DNA of 64,000 nucleotides from Chrysoporthe austroafricana (GCA_001051155.2 JYIP02000003.1:2108001-2172000), one strand, 5' to 3'; shown: positions 23,246 through 35,702, counted from the stretch's first letter. Translations and numbers: made by a program. The notes: generated by a model not told the origin, from the sequence alone.

Positions 23246-25840
23246 ATGGCTGCTGCGTCGCACAATTCCTATCCTCGATCCCCCAACCCCTCCACAAGGT
23301 CATACGACTCTTCGTCCGTCTCCTCTGCCACCTCCCCAGCGCCGCCGCCGCAGTACCTGGGGGGCCTGATGAGCACAAGTGCGAGGTCGAACCCGCCGCC
23401 CGCACCACACCCCATTGGCATTCCTCCCCTCGCCTCGCTCCACCAGTCCACGGTCTTCCAGCCGTATACGCCCGTCACAGCCAGTACTATCATGGGACGG
23501 GAGTCGCTGCCATCGAACGACTCGGTGGTCAGCACGCCAGGAACCGCACACGCCCAGCTCCCTCCTCCAGGGTCCGCCGGCGGCTCCAGCTCCAGCAATG
23601 TGCAGCAGCAGCAGCAGAAGCGGGCGTACCGTCAAAGGAGAAAGGATCCGAGTTGTGACGCCTGCCGCGAGCGCAAGGTCAAGTGCGACGCGACCGAGAC
23701 GATGAGCTGCTCTGAGTGCTCGAGCCGCAACGTCAAGTGCCAGTTCACTAAGGAGACGAACCGCCGTATGTCTTCCATCAAGCAGGTTCAGGATCTCGAG
23801 AAGCAGAACGAGCGCATCAGGAGGGAGAACAGCACGCTCCGGCGCCTGATCTCCGAGAAGGATGGCTCGGTGGAGGACGTCGACGGCATAGAGCAGCTCC
23901 CTCTCCAGCTTCCCGCCGTGGGCACGGAGCCGAAGAGGAGGCAACGGCCAGCGCCAGCCCACGACCTCCCCAGGGCGCGCTCGAACGTGTTGGGGTTTGC
24001 AAAAGGAGCCTGGAAACCGCCAGGCCAATACCGACAGCCTGTGATATCTTCGCTACTTGACACTCACAGGCCGGATCTACCTCCATCACAGACAACGAAA
24101 CGGCTCCTTGACTCCTACTTCGTCTCTACACATAGCATGTTCCCTATCCTCCACTGGCGGACATTCGAGCAGGGTATCGACGAGATGTACAGACCCGGAA
24201 ACCTACAAAACGTACCCTTGTCATTCCTATCCACGTTCTTCGCAGTCCTGGCACTGGGCAGCCTGTTCACGGCTGACGCACCAGCTGAGCGGTCATATCG
24301 TGCGGCGGAACTCCTCGAAATCTCGCGGAAGCTGGTCGACCCTTGGAACAACAATTTTGTGCTCGACGATGCACGGACACCGCTGCTCCAGGCGATGGTG
24401 CTAAACGAGATGAACCTCAAATCCGCGGCATGGAACTGTCTTGGCAACGCTGTACGCATTGCCCAAGACATTGGGCTATACTTGGAGACCGGGCCCTGGC
24501 CCATAATCGAGTCCGAGATGAGGCAGAGAACTTGGTGGACCATCTACGTCTTCGACCGCACCCTAGCCGTGGAAGTTGGACGGCCGATGCTGATTGACGA
24601 CGCGGACTGCGATGTTACGCTACCGGCGGGCGTAGACGACGCCTACATCCACGAGGGCGGCATGAGTGTCCCCCCAGGCGCTGAGCCTCTCACGAACTCG
24701 CTCCTTGCGCTCATCAACGTCGTGCGAGCGTACACCGCGCTGGGCAAAGCCCTCGCCACCCCGGTGATCGCGCCAACCCGTCTCTCGACATTCGATCAGC
24801 ACTTTGCCATGTGCCTACGGACTTTCCCTCCGGCCTGCGACCCTGTTTCCCAGGCCGCGCTGAGCCCACACCTGCTCAACCCTCTCACCTACCTCCTCAA
24901 CGCGCGCATGCTCCTTCACAGGCACAACCTGGCGCCCAGCTGCCCGCCTGAGGTGCGCATGGTGGCTATCGACCAGTGCACCCATACCGCGATCGAGACC
25001 ACCTCCTTCCTGGCACGCGCCACACCACAGCTTCCAGATGGCGCAACCGCGCTCCTTACCAACCATGTGTTCCGGTGCGCGCTCTTCCTGCTGCTCGTGG
25101 GCCACCACGACGCGGCAGGCGTGTGCGTCCGCGCTCTCGCGGCCATCGGACCCCGGCGAGACATCACGATGTCGTCTGGACGGTTCCTGGCATTCTTCGC
25201 GACGGTCCTAGCGAGCAAGAAGACAGAGTACGCTTCCTACCTTGCCCAGAACCCCGGCGCCTCCGCGAATAGCATCATGGGCCGCCCAGGCACCGTACAG
25301 GACGCCCTCCTCCGCGACGAGGAACTCCTCGTGTATGTCAGCGCCGACCTGCAGGCGGCTATGGAAACAGGCTGGGTCTGGGCGGGCGGCGACCACGATG
25401 CGCGGGCCGCGCAGGCTGCGCCGATGCAGCTGCGGCCGTCGAACGCGGCCCCTTCCGGCGCCGGGGCCGGGACGCTGTTCAGCGTGGAGGCACGGACGGG
25501 ACTGACGGAAGAGGAGAGCCGCGGCTGGGGCGGCTGGGAGCGCGTGGAGAGCCTGATACGCGGCCTAGCTTCGGGCTCGACAACGCCAACCGCGCCTACG
25601 AGCGCCGGGCCGTGGGCCCATGCGCCGCCGCCGCCACCACCGAACGCAACATTGCCACCTCCCGGCCCGCCATTGATGGTGAAAATGGAGTCAGGCCTCC
25701 GGAGCCAGCAGCCGCCACCGCCAGCCAGTGCTGCTGGACCGAGTAATGCGGGTGGTAGCGGTGGTGGGAGCAGTGGGAATAGTCCTACGACTACTGTCAA
25801 GAATAGTTCGGAGCGGATCAGCATCGCCAATATCATCTGA
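23246..25840 (+). CDS. Zn2Cys6 transcription factor with fungal-trans (MHR) domain
   Basis: An intronless 864-aa nuclear regulator. From the ATG at 23246, a Ser/Pro-rich N-terminus precedes a short polyQ run and the zinc cluster. The six cysteines are C137, C140, C147, C155, C158 and C165 (spacing 2-6-7-2-6, starting SCDACRERKVKCD). A Leu-containing coiled coil follows (QVQDLEKQNERIRRENSTL). The fungal-trans middle homology region is at about 284-460, with MFPILHWRTFE and RQRTWWTIYVFDRTLAVEVG. The C-terminus is low-complexity Pro/Gly/Ser. A longer in-frame start exists at 23144, adding 34 residues, but 23246 has the better context (acaacATGg). The extended cluster flanks look like a conserved Dikarya subfamily, but I cannot name the target genes. 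Its upstream region is unusually long. Confidence 0.9.
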   Translation: MAAASHNSYPRSPNPSTRSYDSSSVSSATSPAPPPQYLGGLMSTSARSNPPPAPHPIGIPPLASLHQSTVFQPYTPVTASTIMGRESLPSNDSVVSTPGTAHAQLPPPGSAGGSSSSNVQQQQQKRAYRQRRKDPSCDACRERKVKCDATETMSCSECSSRNVKCQFTKETNRRMSSIKQVQDLEKQNERIRRENSTLRRLISEKDGSVEDVDGIEQLPLQLPAVGTEPKRRQRPAPAHDLPRARSNVLGFAKGAWKPPGQYRQPVISSLLDTHRPDLPPSQTTKRLLDSYFVSTHSMFPILHWRTFEQGIDEMYRPGNLQNVPLSFLSTFFAVLALGSLFTADAPAERSYRAAELLEISRKLVDPWNNNFVLDDARTPLLQAMVLNEMNLKSAAWNCLGNAVRIAQDIGLYLETGPWPIIESEMRQRTWWTIYVFDRTLAVEVGRPMLIDDADCDVTLPAGVDDAYIHEGGMSVPPGAEPLTNSLLALINVVRAYTALGKALATPVIAPTRLSTFDQHFAMCLRTFPPACDPVSQAALSPHLLNPLTYLLNARMLLHRHNLAPSCPPEVRMVAIDQCTHTAIETTSFLARATPQLPDGATALLTNHVFRCALFLLLVGHHDAAGVCVRALAAIGPRRDITMSSGRFLAFFATVLASKKTEYASYLAQNPGASANSIMGRPGTVQDALLRDEELLVYVSADLQAAMETGWVWAGGDHDARAAQAAPMQLRPSNAAPSGAGAGTLFSVEARTGLTEEESRGWGGWERVESLIRGLASGSTTPTAPTSAGPWAHAPPPPPPNATLPPPGPPLMVKMESGLRSQQPPPPASAAGPSNAGGSGGGSSGNSPTTTVKNSSERISIANII

Positions 25841-28319
25841 CGGGCCGGGGCATCTCAATGAGGCGCTCCTGTGCACCGATCCATTGCAAAAAGCGACCGG
25901 CAGGACCACGTGTTCTCATGCCTTTCTAATCACAGCCTGCTTCTAGACGATTCATCGTTTCCACGACGACAAAAAGTTATACAGAAATGCATGGCATGGT
26001 GTGTACGACTACAGAGCGGAACGATACCTCCTTTCGGCAATTCCCTTGTGAGCGACTACTCTATCTACCCCATCGATCTCGACGGGCGCGGAGCAACGTA
26101 TTATCTTATTTTCATTATGGCGCGCATTTCGGGACTGGGGGATATACAGCAGGTAAAGCAGCTGGCGCCGGGGGTGGCATGCTAACCCAGCGCCACACAA
26201 GGGATGGAAGCGGAACTGAGCCTCAAGTCACAGGGCGTGGGCAGACAGCCGAACCAGGCCACCGACGGCCTCCTCTGCGCCGTTCGCAGCTCTCCGACCT
26301 TGCGGCGCCCGCCTGCAGGAGGACGGGCCTCGCGAGCCCCCTGATGTCGCCCTATCCGGACAAGGCCGCTCGCCTGCACTGTGCTTATGATACGACTACC
26401 AAACTGCCGGGTATCTCGGGTTGGGAAGGACGGGGAGGGGGGGTGAGGGCGAAGAATGTTCTACCGGCCTCTACCGCACGCAGTGGCGCGAGACACAGTC
26501 GATGCATCCGTCATCTGGGAGCTGAGAGAGAGGGGAGCGCCGAGCCAGGCCTGGGCGGGGCCCAGGCCCTGCCCTGCCTCTTCGCCCGCGGGAAAATTCG
26601 AGCCGGACGACAGGCCCTCGAGGGCCCTTTTGGGGCCTTGTACATGTTGTCACATCGATCCAGCATCTACCGACCTAGCGGGTTGGAACAGTAAATAATC
26701 ACATACAGTGCACGGCATAAGTATTCCCGCGTTTAATTTCTAGTGAACTGGACGATATAGGGGACATGTACCTAGGTACCTCATCAGGGGCACGCATACG
26801 CAATGCACGGCCATCGAGCCAATCCACCACATTGAAACTTGAAAAAAGAGACTCGCCTCGACCTCGTGACGGGAGAGCTCATGTGATACTTAATCTCCCG
26901 GTATTCAAATTCTATTAACCAGGTACAAACTAGGACATCCGCGGAAGCACGCGCTCGATGAGTACCTATCTGTCCAAGTCCAGGTTTCTTGACCGGGGAC
27001 CTTGGCCCTAACGCCTCGAGAGACACCGATCTGTGCCTACGGTCACTGATCCGGAGATTCCCTCAGCAACGGCTGAGGGTGGGACCACTACAGTCACCTG
27101 GAGGACAGTGTGCGACCCGGGCGAAGAAACCTGCTCACAGGACTCCCGTTTCTCGAACGACATTCTCGAGCCTCTCGGCCGAAAGGTACAGCCGCCGGGG
27201 GGGGGGGTACCTCTCTGGCCTCCTCGCAGGCGTACGTAGGCGGCGGCGGCGGCGAATCGTGGGCCGTGGGGCGCGAACGGACTTCCGCAGGGCGCGGCCC
27301 ACATCGCCCACCCCTTCCCTCCATGCAGCGCCGGGCTGGCTCTCCCGGCCGGCCTGGCCCGGCTGGCTGCCTACGTGCGATTTGCAGGGCGCGCGCTCCC
27401 ACGCCCCCCTCCCTACTCTCTGCCTGGCACAGGCGTGTTGTTTCGAGAAGCGGCGGCCACCCAGTGCCTTCGTCTGCCAGCCCTCGGAGTCCGGTGACAC
27501 GTGTGCGACCAACAGGGCTCCTGAATACGAAGTGCTGTCGACACGGCAAAAGGTCTCGCCAAGATTCAGCCCGGAGGGACGGGGGAGGGGTGTGAAAGTC
27601 CTGGTAGGTCCATGGTACATGCCGGCGGTGGACGAGGGGAGGGGACGGGGGCAAGAGGACCTTTGATGTCGTGGAAGCGCCCAGCTGTCGGTCCCCTGCA
27701 TGACGTTGAGATTTGATGGTCACGGCGACGACGGCAGCCGGGGTGGGCGCGGCTGGATACGTCCGAGAGCGAGGAGGGGCGTTCCGAGAGGCTCGGGATC
27801 GTGATCGAACCTCTGGGGCGCGGTGGCGCAACGTGGATTTAGGGCTGAGGTGGAAACGTGCATGGTCAGGTGTTGAGTCTCCTGACTTAACTTGTGACGT
27901 TGCAGCTGAGACCTTTGTGTAACCTTGCCATGCAAGATATACATACAGGACGCATACCCACAGAGCCATTTGAAGACCTCACAGAGGTGCGCACTAGACA
28001 AAATTCCAAGGCGGACGGGTTATTGTACGATTGTACAATAGAGTTAGGGCAATGCCAGTTAACACAACGTGGGCTCATCAATAGAAGGTAGGAAGACAGC
28101 AGCACTAGTAGATTTTGAATACCTCGGGCACTTTGGCAAGATGGGACTAGGATTGTTATAAGAGATCGCTTGCTTTTACTTTCCATCCACAGCAAAATCG
28201 CCGAGTTACATGCCTTTCACTTTGTCTCTTAACCGGATCTAGTCTGTGGCAATGCAAGAGCAGCTCACAATCCCTCTAGTGCACACAGCGCTGAGCCAGT
28301 ACGATCCAACAAAGAACGC
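25841..28319. other. convergent intergenic region between the regulator and GAD
   Basis: No supportable gene. It contains an 11-G run (27197-27207), a perfect 12-bp palindrome GTACCTAGGTAC (26768-26779), and an AT-richer right end next to the GAD 3' end. ORFs of up to 291 codons on the minus strand lack family motifs and look like GC-rich chance frames. Confidence 0.55.
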
Positions 28320-30145
28320 TTAGCAAACCGCGTGGGTCTTGCCGGTCTTGCCCTGAAGGGAGTGCTTCTCGTTCTAAAGGAGGCATTTTAGCCATTCAAA
28401 GTCCCGGAAAACAGAAACATGATATCGGTTATATGATCTGCGGTATCTTACCTTGTACTTCGGGTGGTTGTGCGTGGACTTTGCGCTGTGCAGGTGGTGC
28501 TTGTTGATGAACTCCTGCTGGTTCTTGATAGTTTCGGCGTCCATCTGCGCAAGCAGCTGCGAGCACAGCTTGATGTCGCTGATGAGCGCGTCGCATCGGT
28601 TGCGGGTAAAGTCCTCACGGACAACGACACGCAGCATCTTGAGGTTGTTTGTGTTCGGCGCCATCGTGTAGGCGGGGACGACCCAGCCGCGCCCGCGCAG
28701 CTGGTGGGCGAGGGCGAACTCGTCGTAAACACGATCTCCGTTGGGCTTGAGGCGGAAAGCGACCAGCGGAAGGCCCTCGCCCGACTTCTTCGACATGATG
28801 ACGAAGCCCAGTGCCTCCAGGGAGTCAGAGAGGTAGTCCGCGGTTCTCGTCAGGTTGGACATGATGGCCTTGTAGCCATGCTTGCCGAGCCGGATCAGCT
28901 GGTAATACTGGCCAATAACCTGCGAGGCGCCCTTGGAAAAGTTGAGGGTAAAGGAGCTCTGGTCGGCACCGAGGTAGTTGATGTTGAACACGAGCTCCTG
29001 GGGCAGGTACTCGGCACCACGCCAGACAACCCAGCCAACGCCAGGGTAGACGAGACCGTACTTATGCCCTGACACGTTGATCGATACCACGCGCGGCAAA
29101 CGGAAGTCCCACTCGAGATCTGGCACGGTAAAGGGCGCCACGAATCCACCACTGGCGGCATCGACATGGATAGGGGTGTCCATGCCACGCTCCACGAGCA
29201 GGTCGTTAACGCCCTTGACATCCTCGTACTCGCCTGTGTACGTGGTGCCAAGGATACAGCAGATGCCGATGGTGTTTTCATCGACCAGATCGACAACCTG
29301 CTTGGGGTCAATAACGTAACGGTCCTCGGCGCAGTAAACGAGCTTCTCCTCGATCTCGAAGTAGCGGGTGGCCTTCTCCCAGCAGACCTGAACAGCAGAC
29401 GACATGACCAGGTTGGGGTTCTCTGTCGACTTGCCCTCGGCCTTTCTCTTGTTCTTCCAGCGACGCTTCATGGCCAGCACGCCCAGCATGATGGCCTCTG
29501 AGGAACCAATGCAGCTCGTACCAACCGCGCCATTGCCGTCTCCGGTAGGAGCGTTGAACAGACGTCCAATCATGTTCACGCAGCGGTTCTGGATGTCTGG
29601 TTGACACATCCCGAGTTAGTAACCGCTGGAGAAGGGCAGGGACGTGATCCCAGGGCCGCACGCAGTGTGATTGGCGCCGGAGAACCCAGGATCCGCGCTG
29701 CTGGGGGCAGACATGTGCTCCTCTTCGCCACTTACCGGCTGACTGAGGGTACTCCTCATAGTCGATGAAGTTCTTGGAGAAGGACTCGGTCATCAGCTTC
29801 TCAGCCTCGTCCTCCATGTAGGTGGTCACGAACGAGGCGAGGTTAAGCATGGGGTTGCCGTCCAGCGACAGCTCGTCCTTGTAAACCGTTAGTCACCGCC
29901 CCGATCGCCTAGCAAGTCCCACCGGATATGGTAATAACCTTGATCATCCTGTAGGCGACCTCCCTGGGCATCTCCCCCTCAGGCATCTCATGCCTGGGAA
30001 GGTCGGACGCTGCGAACTTAGTGCCGTAGACGGAGGTAGTAAAGCAGTCATCGTGCTCGGCGAGCTTGAGGTGGATCTTCTTGACCTCCGCAACGAGGTT
30101 CTTCTCCGCCTCTTCGGCGCTGGAGATGTGGTTGAGGTGGACCAT
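28320..30145 (-). CDS. gad1: glutamate decarboxylase (PLP-dependent)
   Basis: Converts L-glutamate to GABA and CO2 in the cytosol, feeding the GABA shunt. Four exons (30145-29939, 29877-29736, 29596-28452, 28373-28320) give 515 aa. The PLP lysine is K295 in [15 protein letters not shown], with the cofactor aspartate D261 in [13 protein letters not shown]. Other family blocks are [11 protein letters not shown] joined to [32 protein letters not shown], and the end [15 protein letters not shown]. The last exon (17 residues) is missed if translation runs on into the intron. The first intron has a weak GTTATT donor but restores the frame. An in-frame extension reads upstream to 30259, but I take the ATG at 30145, before [13 protein letters not shown]. 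No plant-type calmodulin-binding tail is seen. Confidence 0.93.
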
Positions 30146-32480
30146 TTTGGCTGCTCGAAAGAGGGAGGAGCGTGTCCGAAATGCTGGTAAGGAACTCTTG
30201 TAGGGCAAGTGTAGCTTTTGTAGTAGTATTCCTTTTGTTTTTACAAGGAAAGTCAGCAATTGTACCCAGTATTATCCTAAAGCAGTCGAGGTCACAGATA
30301 GACGTGCACCCAGCTGTGATCAACCGGAGAGATCACGCCCAAGCCACGTTGAACAATATGAGGGCTTGGATGTTTATCTCTTCCGGGACAGCCTCCCCAT
30401 GATGACAGATAACTGCTGCTCTGGGCCTGTAGACAAGCATATAGGGGGTGCTCTGGATGCGTAGGGTGTGCTATCCTGTCAATTTGACCCAATATCCCAC
30501 CCCCATACGTCCAACAAGGGTGGCAGGGCAGAAGGAAGTAGGCAGTTGAATATCACACTTACCAGAGGAAAAGACTGTTCTGAGGAACCACCCGCTGCTG
30601 GTGACAGTCGAGAACAAAGAGCCTGGACAAGAGAAGCTGGGCCGAGGGGTAGAGTTATAGACAGGAGGGGGGCTGGCTCCCAGACGTACATGGCTAGACG
30701 AAGGTGGGATGGCACTCGGCTGCTAGTACTATGTGAAGCAGCACTGACGTAAGGCACAGCGGCAGAGCTACCACAATTACAGGGGTTCAGCAGGGGATAG
30801 CTCTCCACCTCACGGCCCATGGCATGCTGCACGCTGGGAGGCAGCCTGTAGTCCAGGGCGGCCTCTCCCATCCGACGGTTCACAGGCTCGTGGGATCCCT
30901 CGATCCTGTTTTGTGAAGCTGGGGCAGCCGCTGTAACCTCTGGGCCTGGCCATTGGACCACTGCCACGTCGCACCAGCCCTGGGGCGAGAATAGGAAATC
31001 AGGATCGGGGAGGCAGGAGGAAGAGGCAGACGATGGTGATGATGATGCAGGGAGGAAACGCGTGCTGGAGCTATGGCCACAGGGGAACTGCACCAACTCA
31101 GGGGGGCCACAGCAGCTGAGGGGCCACTGAGGGAACCACTGGGGGCCTCCGGGGAGACGGTGTTCTAGACCCCTTCTGGCATGGCTCGGCACGAAGCTTG
31201 GCCCTGATGCGTGCAGGGTTCCCGCATTCTTGCAACCTCACTTGCACGGCACGCTGGCGTGGCTGGCCACTCCCAGCGTGTGGAGAGGCTTCACCGATTC
31301 TTTTTATGCCTCATCCTCTTGCATCCCAGCTGGCCCTCTGCTGGGCTGCTGCCAATCAGGGACCCGAGCTGGCCACCTGCCACCCCGGAGTCCGAGACGC
31401 CAGGCCTCTTCCGTGTTTCCGCGCACTGCCAGTCACGCCAACCAGTGTCTAACGCGGCACAGGATTGCCGTTTCTCCCGGAGCGCTGCGTATCCAATGCC
31501 TGCATGCATAAAGCTGACGGCGCCGGTGGGAGGGGGCCAGATATTCAGGACCCGGCGTCCATGCCCACCGCGGCAACCGCACATCCATATGTGGGCAACA
31601 AGCAGGAAGCCAAGGGCTGTGTTCCCACCGATCCTCGCCGCCGCCCGCCCGTCGTCTGCGGCCACCGAGACCCCAGGGCCGGTTCCTTCAGAATGTGTTG
31701 GCACGGAGAGCCATTGCCTCTCGCATGCGTTCGGCATCTCGGCACGGCATCTCTGGGGGTCGAGGGGCCTGGAAGTGTCCGCCATGGTCCTCACAAGGCC
31801 GGGGAAGAACGCATGGCCAGGGTCCTCTTACTGACCTCTTACTACGTTCAGGTGATCCCGTCACCACGCCGGTGAAAAGGCCCTGGGCAGTCAGGACCGA
31901 TGCTAAGTGGCAGCCATACCAAAGACGCTTCTCGTGCAGTCTCCCAGTGGCATGCGCCAGGCATACCGGCATTGCGGTGTGGGGGTTTCGTAGGACTTCA
32001 GCCTGACAGTTCCAGAGCCGTCGTAAAGGCAGGATGGCACCTGGTGTATGAAGGCAGGGATATCAGCCTGTAACGACCGCAAGTGGGTTTGTCAAGTGGC
32101 TGGAAAGCAGGAGCTGGCGCGGTGAGTACGGTGGACACACGACAATGCTGGTTTGAGAAGGATTTCAACGGGGCCGAGTGGGGGTCTCGTGGTCTCATGG
32201 AGACGTGAAGATCTGGTCGGCATCACGATCATTCACTTTGGCGATGCTACGGTACTCGTTACAGAGATATTTCAACCGCTCAGCACTCTCAGACAGATGA
32301 TCGCAGAGATCCAACTCAGATGTCTCTGGGAACAAGGTAAGTTTCCGACTCCGTGTCTTTATCTCTGTCTGTTCCCTTCCTTCCGCGCAGGGCTGTGGGA
32401 CCATGGGAAAAGACTCCTCTCCGCGTTGTCTGCATGTGGCCGAATGATCAGAGCAGGTGGCTCGTCAGTATACCCTTCCT
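30146..32480. other. intergenic, GAD upstream region
   Basis: The region holds the GAD promoter (right of 30145) and the 3' flank of the GRE2-type gene. ORFs such as 30479-31192 (-) have biased, motif-free composition. I see no gene, RNA or clear repeat. Confidence 0.55.
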
Positions 32481-34064
32481 CTAGACCTTGCTGTTCACAT
32501 GTTGACTGGACTGTCTCTCGATGTCTAGAAGTTGCTGAAACGTTTCTCTCACAGTCGTCTCGAACGGCGTCCATTGGATGCCCAGGTCTTTCTCAACGCT
32601 ACTCGGTCGCTCGTCAGCCCAAGCATGCCGGACTTATGAGTGAGAAAATTCCTATGGTGCCAGACGAGCGGGAAGGGGACCCCTTACCGCGCAGAGGAGT
32701 AGCCGTAGTGGTCTACCTCCTCCTGGGCCGGAGGCAAGCGATTGCCCTGATCGGGAAACAGACGGGCCACCATCCGCGCGGCGCGGGGCTGGCTGAAGGG
32801 GCTACCGACGGTCAGGTAGCGCTTCCCTTTGGAGGAATCGGTCTCGGCGGCCACGACGTGGCAGAGGGCGCAGTCCTTAACGTCTACGCAGACCTGCGGG
32901 CCGGGGAAATGAGTTGGGCCTCCACTTGCATCCCATACTCGGATCTTGTCGGTACTTACGTATGCAGGCGTCCGAGGCATCTCTCGCGCGTCGATGAGTC
33001 GGTGGAGGACCCTGCCTGTCCGCGCGTGTGCGAATCAGCATATTTTCTCCTTTCTTCACATGCTACAGCTGACGAAGTTTGGGAGACGCCTACTAGACTG
33101 GTTTATGTCGGCCATGGAGGTAAAGGGTTGAAGCGGCCTGCCTAGGATGACGGGCGCAACGATGCTGCGAGAGCCCGGGGAGGCTGATGCATTAGCCGGT
33201 AATAGATGTAAGGCGGGGCGCTACAAAGTAGCAACGCCGGAGAAGGGAGGTATCAGGACTCGCCTGGTGATGGAAAAGTGTGGATTTCTCGTCCTTGCGA
33301 AGTCCCAAACTGCCTGCTCGGCGAACCTGCCGGTCGGCGTCAGCATGTAGGTCGCGACAGCCGTGCCAGACCGGTTCATATGAGTGCGCAGGCTCACGTC
33401 TTGCTGGCTAGGTATACGAAGTGCTTGTCCTTTGAGGCCACCGCTTCTTCCCACTGAACCGGATTCCAGTCCTTCTCGGTATAAGTATGCTAATACAATA
33501 ACAATAAATGTTAACTTTGTCCACCTCCTAAGCTCATTAGAGACGGCCTTACTCCCGGTCGAGGGTCTAGATGAGGGGAGGTGACGGCAGCGAACCTATC
33601 TCCTCATGTCTCAGACGCAGATCCTTTTTCACTTCATCCTTCATGGTCTTATCACCCAGACAGACCACTCACGAGCTCGTATAAATGAACCTCCGGACCG
33701 TATCAGCCTTCATCGCCGACTCCAGCACAGACAGCGCACCCTTCCGTGCAGGTACGAGCATGTCCCTTTCGTTGTCCTCGAACGTGAAGTTGAAGGGGCT
33801 GGCCGTGTGGAAGACAACGTCAACGCCGCGGACGGCGTCATCGTACGCCCCGTCCTCCTGCATATCCTGGACGACCACGAAGTCGATCTGGCCCCGTTCC
33901 AGGTACTGGGGATACAGACCGCACCAGGCGTCTGCCTTGGCTGCGGACCGCACCGCTGCCACCACGTGGTAGTTCCTCTCGAGCAACAGGAGGATGATCT
34001 GGGTCGCCAGGAAGCCAGAGGCGCCTGTCACCAAGGCTCTCAGGCCGTGAGTGCTCTGTGCCAT
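32481..34064 (-). CDS. GRE2-type NAD(P)-dependent reductase/epimerase (extended SDR)
   Basis: Probably a carbonyl or aldehyde reductase of the Gre2/dihydroflavonol-reductase group; the substrate is unknown. I join eight exons (34064-33673, 33595-33553, 33489-33398, 33326-33264, 33164-33067, 33015-32960, 32893-32688, 32598-32481) for 355 aa. The Rossmann motif is TGASGFLA at 13-20, and the catalytic YxxxK is Y171-L-A-S-K175. Substrate-side blocks SIVAPVILGRPLQPF, MADINQSS, VCVDVKDCALCHV and GKRYLTVGSPFS follow in order. The fourth intron (33165-33263) uses a GC donor (GCGAGT), inferred because only this keeps SITSIVAPVILG in frame. The junction at 33067/33015 is ambiguous: GTAGCA or GTGAAG donors both keep frame. 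No frameshift or internal stop remains, so I regard the gene as intact. Confidence 0.85.
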
Positions 34065-35702
34065 GATGAAACGAGGTATGCGAGGCCCTTTGATAATCGA
34101 GTTGTAGGTATAGGCCAGAAACGTCTCCTTGGAGAGCAATTCACCCGCTAGTCTTCGTTATCTCCTCATGTGTAAGTGGATCGCGGCTCCCCCACACTCG
34201 GCAGACCTCGGCTCTGAGCATCACGATTGTCTCCTCTTCCTCCGCTATTCCTCTGACAGCCATCTTGCCTCGGTGAATTGCCTTGGTATGTCCTTTCATG
34301 TGGTTCATAAACCTAACCTTGTCGAACTAAGACATAAAAGTATATGGCAACATACTTGCGGTCGCATCAACTTGACGCTAAGGCTATATGACTTCTTCTA
34401 ACCACCAGTCATCTGTCTTGGTCTTCAAGGCTACTGTAACAGTCGAGCTGAACAGGCCCCCCTCCCCCAAGCCTTGCTGTGACATCTAACGCAGGTACGC
34501 GAAAGAAGCTCCCGCGGGACCCTTACCTCACCGCACAGGATGACGACACGTCAATGGAAGCATAACTGCGCCTCAGGCGCTCCCCTCAAGCCTGCTTGTC
34601 GTCGTCAACAGCCATCGTGGAGCATATGACTCGCTTCCGTGCCCGAACCAGCGATGCCCAAGTGGTGGTGCCCTGATCCCGCTCAGCCAAAGCAGACGGG
34701 CTACGTCGAGGCCTCCAGATGTCGACCCCCCCCCTCCCCCGCATTATGCTCTCTCTGATTCAAGCCTGGATAGGGTTCTCGCCTGATCACCGCAGGGCTG
34801 CTGAAACGGCGGTGTACGCGCGCTCTTTCAGAAAGTGTTTGCCCTGGGATACGTACGAGGCTGTGTGTCTGGCCTGCCTATCAATTGGGTGGTCCAATTG
34901 TCTTGTTGCATAGGAATCCGGTGGTAGTACAGCATCAGACATCGGTACAACCTCAAGGTTCGGGTGTCAGGTGGGTGTGCCTCGGCTTAGGGTCGTATGC
35001 CCGATGTCACAGGGTTATCCTAGCTCCTATACGAATGGCAGGGCATTAAACCTTCGTCGTAGCTCATCACATAGTCTGGAGGGCAGAAATTGCAAGCATC
35101 AATAAGACCGTTGTCTATGGGTCAATTGTGAGGTAGAAAACCAGAGAAGCACCTCGGAGGGGGACAAGGGAATAGAGGAAACATCTCGCCACGGAGGGTA
35201 TTCGGGAGGTCTCTTCTCTTTGATGGTGCAAATTTAACATTAATAGCTCTTGACTAACCCATTCATTCAAGGCTAGCAAGTCACCAAGGTAGTCCTTAGT
35301 GGGCACACATCTGTGCAAAGCGTTGTTGTTGCTACCTGGTGTCCCATCATCCCGAGATACTCGCTCCTGATCCTGATCCAAGTCATTCCTAGCAAATGTT
35401 CACAATTGCGTCGGCCTCTTTCGTAGAGAGACCCTGTCATAATATCAGACTCCCAGAACGCCTCATGATGCTCGCTCACCAAACCGGCACTATAGTATGA
35501 CAGGTCCCCAGCCTTATCAAAGCCAGCCAACATCCGTGTAATAGGGTATATGTAGACAACCACAATGTGTGCCTGCATCCCATCGCTCTTATGGCATAAT
35601 CAAAGCCCTGGATCGCCTCATTATCGATGCAATTGGCACCCTGAAGGCCAGCACTGCTACCATTACCATATGTCAATTATCTCGAGAGAGTAGCAGGTCC
35701 TC
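34065..35702. other. intergenic, promoter side of the GRE2-type gene
   Basis: This 1.6-kb region between the reductase start and the RING-gene stop shows no ORF with a recognisable domain and no RNA gene. It includes short C-runs (near 34455 and 34726). Confidence 0.6.

Noticed and set aside
29939..30259. Longer GAD N-terminus starting at 30259
   Set aside because: The added residues are not family-like, while the start at 30145 opens directly on the sequence expected for fungal GAD.
30479..31192. 237-codon minus-strand frame upstream of GAD
   Set aside because: Composition is biased (Ser, Pro, Leu) and there is no recognisable motif; it lies in the GAD promoter region.
32153..33145. 330-codon plus-strand frame
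   Set aside because: Antisense to the exons of the GRE2-type gene, whose minus-strand exons carry clear family motifs.
28320..34064. A metabolic gene cluster joining GAD and the GRE2-type reductase
   Set aside because: The genes are separated by 2.3 kb, no backbone synthase or dedicated regulator is adjacent, and the functions are not linked in a known pathway.
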